Shown here: piece by piece, positions 32,390 to 36,025 of the stretch
Position numbering within the stretch: position 1 is the stretch's first letter
Layout: each line of letters begins with the position of its first letter
Assembly: GCA_021780075.1 (NCBI GenBank)
Contig: JAJXZL010000012.1
Span: 1 to 36,025, forward strand
Origin: Acidobacteriota bacterium
GTDB taxonomy: Bacteria; Acidobacteriota; Terriglobia; Terriglobales; Acidobacteriaceae
Direction: 5' to 3'
Length of the DNA stretch: 36,025 nt
Translations under genes and position numbers: made by a program
The notes under the pieces: model-generated
Databases searched by the model: none
What the model was told of the DNA's origin: nothing
What the model saw: the letters and a program-made list of their open reading frames with translations, nothing else

Positions 32390-33955
32390 ATGCCGACGCA
32401 GGTCCAACCCCGTCTTTCAATTTTTGCGAACGAGCCTTTCACCGATTTTGCACAGCCGCGGGAGGAACAAGCGATTCGCGCGGCGATTGGGGGCGCACGC
32501 GCCGCACTTGGCCGCAGCTACGAGTCGTTTTTCACCGCCGGTAAGGCAGCGCTGGAACGGGTGGTCTCGGTGAATCCGGCCAACCCGGGTGAAGTGATCG
32601 GTGTGCACTACGGTTCGCCGGCCGAAGTGGATGAGGCGGTGCGTCGTGCGGAGCGGGCGTTTTCGGAGTGGAGTCGGAGCGAACTCGCGACGCGCACGGG
32701 ATTGCTGCGCCGCACGGCCGCCAAACTGCGGGAAAGCAAGCATACCTTCTCCGCGTGGCTGGTGCTTGAGGCGGGGAAGAACTGGGCAGAGGCCGATGCG
32801 GATACAGCCGAGGCTATCGACTTTCTGGAGTTCTACGCCATGCAGGCGGAGCGGCTGGCGGAGACTTCGCCGGCAATCCAGTATCCCGGCGAGGACGATA
32901 AGCTGCGCTATCTTCCGCTAGGACCGGGCGTGGTGTTACCGCCGTGGAACTTTCCACTGGCGATTCTGGCGGGTATGACCTGCGCTGCCATCGTGGCTGG
33001 AAACACAGTGGTGTTGAAGCCCTCTCCGCTGGCGCCGACGGTGGGCCGGCTCTTTGTGGACCTGCTCACCGAGTGCGGCATGCCGGAGGGCGTGGTGAAC
33101 CTGGTGCAGGGCGGCACTGCGGTGGGCGCCGCCATGGTTGCGCATCCGCGAGTGCGCTTCGTGGCGTTCACCGGATCGAAGCGTGCGGGGCTTGAGATTC
33201 ATGCGCGCGCAGCGCAGACACCTCCCGAGCAGCACTGGATCAAGCGGACGATTCTGGAGCTTGGCGGCAAGGATGCGATCATCGTGCATCGCGATGCGGA
33301 TCTGGAAATGGCGGCGGAGGGCGTTGTCGCCTCCGCCTTTGGGTTCAGCGGGCAGAAGTGCTCCGCCTGTTCGCGGCTGATCGTACACGAGGATGTGTAC
33401 GAAGATATGCTCGGGGCCGTCATGGAGAAGACGGCGAAGCTGGCCTGGGGCGATCCCGCAGAGAACCGCGCGGTGACGCCGGTGATTGACGAAGTGGCTT
33501 ACAGGCGCGTACTGCAATACGTGGCCGATGCTCCGCGTCAGGGCCGGGTGATTGTGGGCGGCAAGGCGCTGACGGCTCCGGAGCGGGGATACTACGTGGC
33601 CCCCACGATTGTGGCCGATGTGGATGCGAGCAGCTCGCTGGCGCAAGAGGAGATCTTTGGGCCGGTGCTGGCGGCGATCAAGGCGCGAAGTTTCGATGAA
33701 GCGCTGCGCATTGCGAATGGAACGCCATACGGGCTGACGGGAGCGGTGTACAGCAATTCAGAAGAGTACCTGGACAGGGCGGCAGAGGAGTTTCATGTGG
33801 GCAATCTCTACTTGAACCGCAAGTGCACCGGCGCCATGGTAGGGGCGCATCCGTTTGGCGGATTCAACCTGTCGGGAACGGATTCGAAGGCAGGCGGAGA
33901 GGATTACCTGCTGCACTTTACACAGGCAAAGTCGATCGCGCGGCGCGTCGGGTAA
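32390..33955 (+). CDS. rocA: 1-pyrroline-5-carboxylate (glutamate semialdehyde) dehydrogenase
   Basis: A 521-residue aldehyde dehydrogenase oxidising P5C/glutamate-gamma-semialdehyde to glutamate with NAD+, the last step of proline and arginine breakdown. It matches stand-alone RocA/PruA proteins closely: NEPFTDF at the start, EAGKNWAEADADTAEAIDFLEFYA, WNF with N187, E290 in ELGGKD, the catalytic C324 in GQKCSACSR, and the signature ending HVGNLYLNRKCTGA, PFGGFNLSGTDSKAGGEDYL. It is a monofunctional enzyme with no proline dehydrogenase domain, and none is seen in the window. AAGGAG upstream supports the start. The preceding MocR gene is its probable regulator. Confidence 0.93.
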   Translation: MPTQVQPRLSIFANEPFTDFAQPREEQAIRAAIGGARAALGRSYESFFTAGKAALERVVSVNPANPGEVIGVHYGSPAEVDEAVRRAERAFSEWSRSELATRTGLLRRTAAKLRESKHTFSAWLVLEAGKNWAEADADTAEAIDFLEFYAMQAERLAETSPAIQYPGEDDKLRYLPLGPGVVLPPWNFPLAILAGMTCAAIVAGNTVVLKPSPLAPTVGRLFVDLLTECGMPEGVVNLVQGGTAVGAAMVAHPRVRFVAFTGSKRAGLEIHARAAQTPPEQHWIKRTILELGGKDAIIVHRDADLEMAAEGVVASAFGFSGQKCSACSRLIVHEDVYEDMLGAVMEKTAKLAWGDPAENRAVTPVIDEVAYRRVLQYVADAPRQGRVIVGGKALTAPERGYYVAPTIVADVDASSSLAQEEIFGPVLAAIKARSFDEALRIANGTPYGLTGAVYSNSEEYLDRAAEEFHVGNLYLNRKCTGAMVGAHPFGGFNLSGTDSKAGGEDYLLHFTQAKSIARRVG

Positions 33956-33966
33956 AGACCTGATTT

Positions 33967-34180
33967 CATCCGGTAGTGCAGCAACTTGGGCTTCCGCAAA
34001 TCACGTGGCGTCTTCTGCGGCACTGGGGAGCAACGCGGATAGCGGAAGGACATGTTCCAGTCAAGGCGGCGCAAGAGCGCCTTGGATACTCGCGCCCCGA
34101 CATTCTTCTCAAGTTCTGCGTTCATTTCCTGGACGAATCGGCGGGCCTGGCGGCGGAGACCTTGAGTGGACAGCTGAGCG
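33967..34180 (+). pseudogene. Degenerate C-terminal remnant of a tyrosine integrase
   Basis: The frame reads Q-L-G-L-P-Q-I-T-W-R-L-L-R-H-W-G-A-T, then VPVKAAQERLGYSRPD and LLKFCVHFLDESAG, clearly the end of a phage-type integrase. The domain lacks everything before the H-x-x-R box, and the residues that remain are damaged: HxxR reads R-L-L-R, the usual L-G-H reads L-G-Y, and the nucleophile tyrosine is cysteine. An in-frame stop lies at 33961-33963 and the frame later runs through a tRNA fragment. It cannot be active. It sits beside that tRNA-Cys fragment, its probable old attachment site. Confidence 0.85.
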
Positions 34181-34282
34181 GCCAACCCCTGGCCAGGCAG
34201 GGGACTGAGGACGATGAAAGCGCCTATTGGCAACCAGAGGATGCAATCTCTGGAATCAATCGTCGTAAGTTGTTGAGAAGTG

Positions 34283-34327
34283 TGGAGGCGCGGGCCGGGA
34301 TCGAACCGGCGCATAAAGGTTTTGCAG
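34283..34327 (-). pseudogene. 3' fragment of tRNA-Cys (attachment-site duplicate)
   Basis: On the minus strand 45 nt match tRNA positions 32-76: anticodon loop CTGCAAA (GCA, Cys), 3' anticodon strand ACCTT, variable loop, T-arm GCCGG-TTCGATC-CCGGC, acceptor strand CCGCGCC, T and CCA. The 5' anticodon strand that should be AAGGT reads CTCAC, and no D-arm follows, so the gene is cut exactly at the anticodon loop. This is what the duplicated half of a tRNA looks like at the end of an integrated element. It cannot make a tRNA; a full tRNA-Cys should lie elsewhere. Confidence 0.85.
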
Positions 34328-34525
34328 GTGAGGAGTGAAATCTAAGTCGTTGATTCTATTAGGTAATTTCGTTGGCAAAATCACCATTTTGGGCCTGTTT
34401 TAGGCCTGTTTAGCGGCTTATTGTTAGCAACTGTTAGCGTAAATTTCTGAGCGCTACGAGGCATCGATTTTCAGCCTCCATGCTTCAGGAAGGAACGAAG
34501 CGTGTCCAAGGCCAGGGGAATTATT
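34328..34525. repeat. Region beyond the tRNA-Cys scar with short direct repeats
   Basis: No gene. Two pairs of direct repeats stand out: GGCCTGTTTTA (34392-34402) next to GGCCTGTTTAG (34403-34413), and TGTTAGC at 34422-34428 and 34432-34438. Their 10-11-nt periods and position ~65-110 nt from an att core resemble integrase arm-type sites. The rest is AT-rich with nothing recognised. Confidence 0.45.
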
Positions 34526-34562
34526 CCTTGCAATTATGGATCATTGTTCCATAATTGCAAGG
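34526..34562. repeat. Perfect 15-bp inverted repeat at the ATPase gene start
   Basis: CCTTGCAATTATGGA (34526-34540) and TCCATAATTGCAAGG (34548-34562) are exact reverse complements with a 7-nt spacer, TCATTGT. The repeat ends one base before the ATG at 34563 and contains the earlier ATG at 34536. It could be a protein-binding operator or an RNA hairpin hiding the start. Confidence 0.8.
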
Positions 34563-35729
34563 ATGATTGAACGCAGGGTCTACAAAGATCTTCTCGATGC
34601 GGTCAGCAACAACCCCGCCGTTGCCCTCCTCGGGCCACGCCAGGTTGGAAAGACCACCCTCGCCCTTGAAGTGGGAAATACTCGCCCTTCCCTCTACCTT
34701 GACCTTGAGTCCGTTTCTGACCGGGCGAAGCTTTCTGATCCGGAGCGTTACCTCACGGAACATGAGGATGAATTCGTCATCCTCGACGAGGTACACCGGA
34801 CGCCGGAACTGTTCCAAAGCCTTCGCGGCCTGATTGATCGCGGTCGTCGGCGTGGCAAACGCACCGGCAGGTTCCTCCTGCTCGGGTCCGCATCGATGGA
34901 TCTCCTCAAGCAGTCTGGAGAAAGCCTGGCCGGTCGAATCGCCTACCTCGAGCTCGCGCCGTTCGATGCGCTTGAAGTGGAGACCTCCCGGACTGATCGC
35001 CTGTGGGTCCGTGGAGGCTTTCCGCCCAGTTTTCTCGCCAGCAGCGACGCAGCCAGCATGAAATGGCGGCAGGACTTCGTCCGAACCTATCTGGAGCGCG
35101 ATATCCCGCAGTTCGGGCCGCGCGTGCCTGCGGAGACACTGCGGCGGTTTTGGACGATGCTGGCCCATGAGCAGTCTTCCTTGCTCAATGCCGCGACACT
35201 CGCACGCGGACTCGGTGTGGATGGCAAGACTGTTGCCCGCTATCTTGATTTGCTGGTCGATCTCCTGCTGGTGCGCCGCCTTCCGGCTTGGCATCAGAAC
35301 GTCGGCAAACGTCTCGTACGCTCACCCAAGGTTATGGTTCGCGACACTGGTTTGGTCCATGCCCTGCTCGGGATTGCCACTAAGGAGCAGCTGCTCGGAC
35401 ATCCGGTCATCGGACATAGCTGGGAAAGCTTTGCGACGGAGACCCTGATCGCTGGTGCGCCGGCAGGCACAGAAGCAAGCTTTTACCGTACTTCGGCGGG
35501 CGCAGAGATCGACCTGCTCCTTTCTCTCCCCGGCGGTGAACTGTGGGCTATCGAAATCAAGCGCAGCTCATCTCCGGCCGTGGAGAAGGGATTCCATTTC
35601 GCTTGTGCTGACCTCAATCCGAAGCATCGATTTGTTGTCTATCCGGGAGAGGAGCGATTTCCCTTGGGCAATGAAACTGAAGCGATCGGGCTGCGTACAC
35701 TAGCACAGATATTGCAACATGCAGGATGA
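34563..35729 (+). CDS. AAA-type ATPase with C-terminal DUF4143 domain
   Basis: About 388 residues. The N-terminal P-loop domain has Walker A G-P-R-Q-V-G-K-T (24-31 from this start), Walker B FVILDEVHR and a sensor-like LLLGSASMDLL. The C-terminal DUF4143 part has ERDIPQFG, a winged-helix segment (TLARGLGVDGKTVARYLDLL) and a nuclease-like A-E-I-D-L-L-L ... A-I-E-I-K pattern (PD-(D/E)xK type). The family is common, often mobile, and of uncertain function. Start choice between 34536 (inside the inverted repeat) and 34563 (just after) is open; I prefer 34563, where M-I-E-R-R is typical. Its placement beside the tRNA-Cys scar suggests recent acquisition. Confidence 0.88.
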   Translation: MIERRVYKDLLDAVSNNPAVALLGPRQVGKTTLALEVGNTRPSLYLDLESVSDRAKLSDPERYLTEHEDEFVILDEVHRTPELFQSLRGLIDRGRRRGKRTGRFLLLGSASMDLLKQSGESLAGRIAYLELAPFDALEVETSRTDRLWVRGGFPPSFLASSDAASMKWRQDFVRTYLERDIPQFGPRVPAETLRRFWTMLAHEQSSLLNAATLARGLGVDGKTVARYLDLLVDLLLVRRLPAWHQNVGKRLVRSPKVMVRDTGLVHALLGIATKEQLLGHPVIGHSWESFATETLIAGAPAGTEASFYRTSAGAEIDLLLSLPGGELWAIEIKRSSSPAVEKGFHFACADLNPKHRFVVYPGEERFPLGNETEAIGLRTLAQILQHAG

Positions 35730-35879
35730 AGTATCGCCTGCGGCCCTTCTTCGACCGCCAGGCGATGCCAGCGCGAGAGTGTATTTCTTGATCTCCAATC
35801 ATGCGATCCGGTGGCCCGGCGTAGAAAGAAGTAGGTGTCTTCTTAGTTAATCTGTAAGAGCCAATTGCAGAATGGGCGT

Positions 35880-35909
35880 AAAGGCCTGGCACAAGATAAT
35901 CAGGCCTTT
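35880..35909 (-). terminator. 9-bp hairpin after the SHOCT gene, possible terminator
   Basis: AAAGGCCTG (35880-35888) and CAGGCCTTT (35901-35909) are perfect reverse complements around a 12-nt loop, 11 nt beyond the stop codon of the minus-strand SHOCT gene. There is no clear T-run after it, so terminator function is uncertain. The rest of 35730-35920 shows no gene. Confidence 0.4.
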
Positions 35910-35920
35910 GGCCTCCGGAA

Positions 35921-36025
35921 CTACAGGCTTTTCAATATTGCAGCCCTCTTCTGCTCGAACTCTTGTTTGGTGATCAGCCCCCTTTTGTAGAGATCGCTCA
36001 GTTCCTTGAGCCGGGCCTCGGGCGA
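35921..36025 (-). CDS. SHOCT-domain protein, C-terminal end (partial)
   Basis: The last 34 codons of a minus-strand gene that continues past the window edge. They encode L-x-x-L-S-D-L-Y-K-R-G-L-I-T-K-Q-E-F followed by E-x-K-R-A-A-I-L-K, the SHOCT (short C-terminal) domain: an amphipathic helix, a G-x-I-T turn and a second helix. SHOCT domains end many small membrane or stress-related proteins and probably mediate oligomerisation. Nothing can be said about the N-terminal part. Confidence 0.75.
   Translation of the reverse strand, partial: SPEARLKELSDLYKRGLITKQEFEQKRAAILKSL

Noticed and set aside
33976..34338. Intact 120-residue gene
   Set aside because: It is an integrase C-terminal fragment whose last residues (A-G-I-E-P-A) are a translation of the tRNA-Cys remnant; catalytic residues are missing.
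34536..35729. Toxin-antitoxin or defence operon around the DUF4143 ATPase
   Set aside because: No partner gene is seen on either side within the window; single-gene context only.

Overview
The window looks chromosomal and comes from a GC-rich bacterium, most likely an Acidobacteriota (Terriglobia-type) genome. The main clue is the very large TonB-dependent receptor with an N-terminal carboxypeptidase-regulatory-like domain. It sits beside exported amidohydrolases, a TolB/PD40-amidohydrolase fusion and a large HExxH metalloprotease, a combination typical of that phylum. This assignment is inference from gene content; no rRNA is present.

Layout. (1) 1-6294 is a mobile region. It holds the right part of an IS21-family element (end of istA, istB, a small third gene, terminal repeats), then a plasmid-type replication module (five iterons, a RepA_C-family initiator, a small HTH gene), a DUF6387-like gene and a tyrosine integrase. 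The integrase abuts the 3' end of a tRNA-Ile2(CAU) gene, the classic target of an integrative element. The far end of the element lies left of the window. (2) 6781-13224 is a lipid-type cluster: a thioester-reductase-like SDR overlapped by an AMP-forming acyl ligase on the plus strand, facing a minus-strand operon of MacB/LolE-like permease, LolD-like ATPase, LolA-like periplasmic protein and membrane-anchored serine hydrolase. (3) 13485-14974 has a start-less gene relic and an enolase-superfamily acid-sugar dehydratase. (4) 15266-33955 reads as an exported-protease/peptide-utilisation region: zinc metalloprotease, YtcJ-type amidohydrolase, PaiB-like FMN-binding protein, giant TonB receptor, an active/inactive amidohydrolase pair in one operon, a TolB-propeller-amidohydrolase fusion, a MocR (GntR + aminotransferase) regulator and RocA/PruA-type 1-pyrroline-5-carboxylate dehydrogenase. 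(5) 33967-36025 is a second integration scar: a degenerate integrase C-terminus, the 3' 45 nt of a tRNA-Cys gene, short direct repeats resembling integrase arm sites, a DUF4143 ATPase behind a perfect 15-bp inverted repeat, and the end of a SHOCT-domain gene.

Working model for region 4 (inference): peptides released outside the cell enter through the TonB receptor, are split by periplasmic prolidase-like amidohydrolases, and the proline/arginine carbon passes through P5C to glutamate via RocA. The MocR regulator may coordinate this through a TCTGGAC(C/T) motif found before the receptor, before the regulator itself and before rocA.

The most notable points are the integrated iteron/RepA replicon, the dead amidohydrolase partner, the candidate MocR operators and rocA leader hairpins, the uncoupled ligase/reductase next to a Lol-type exporter, and the tRNA-Cys scar with an integrase that has lost its catalytic residues.
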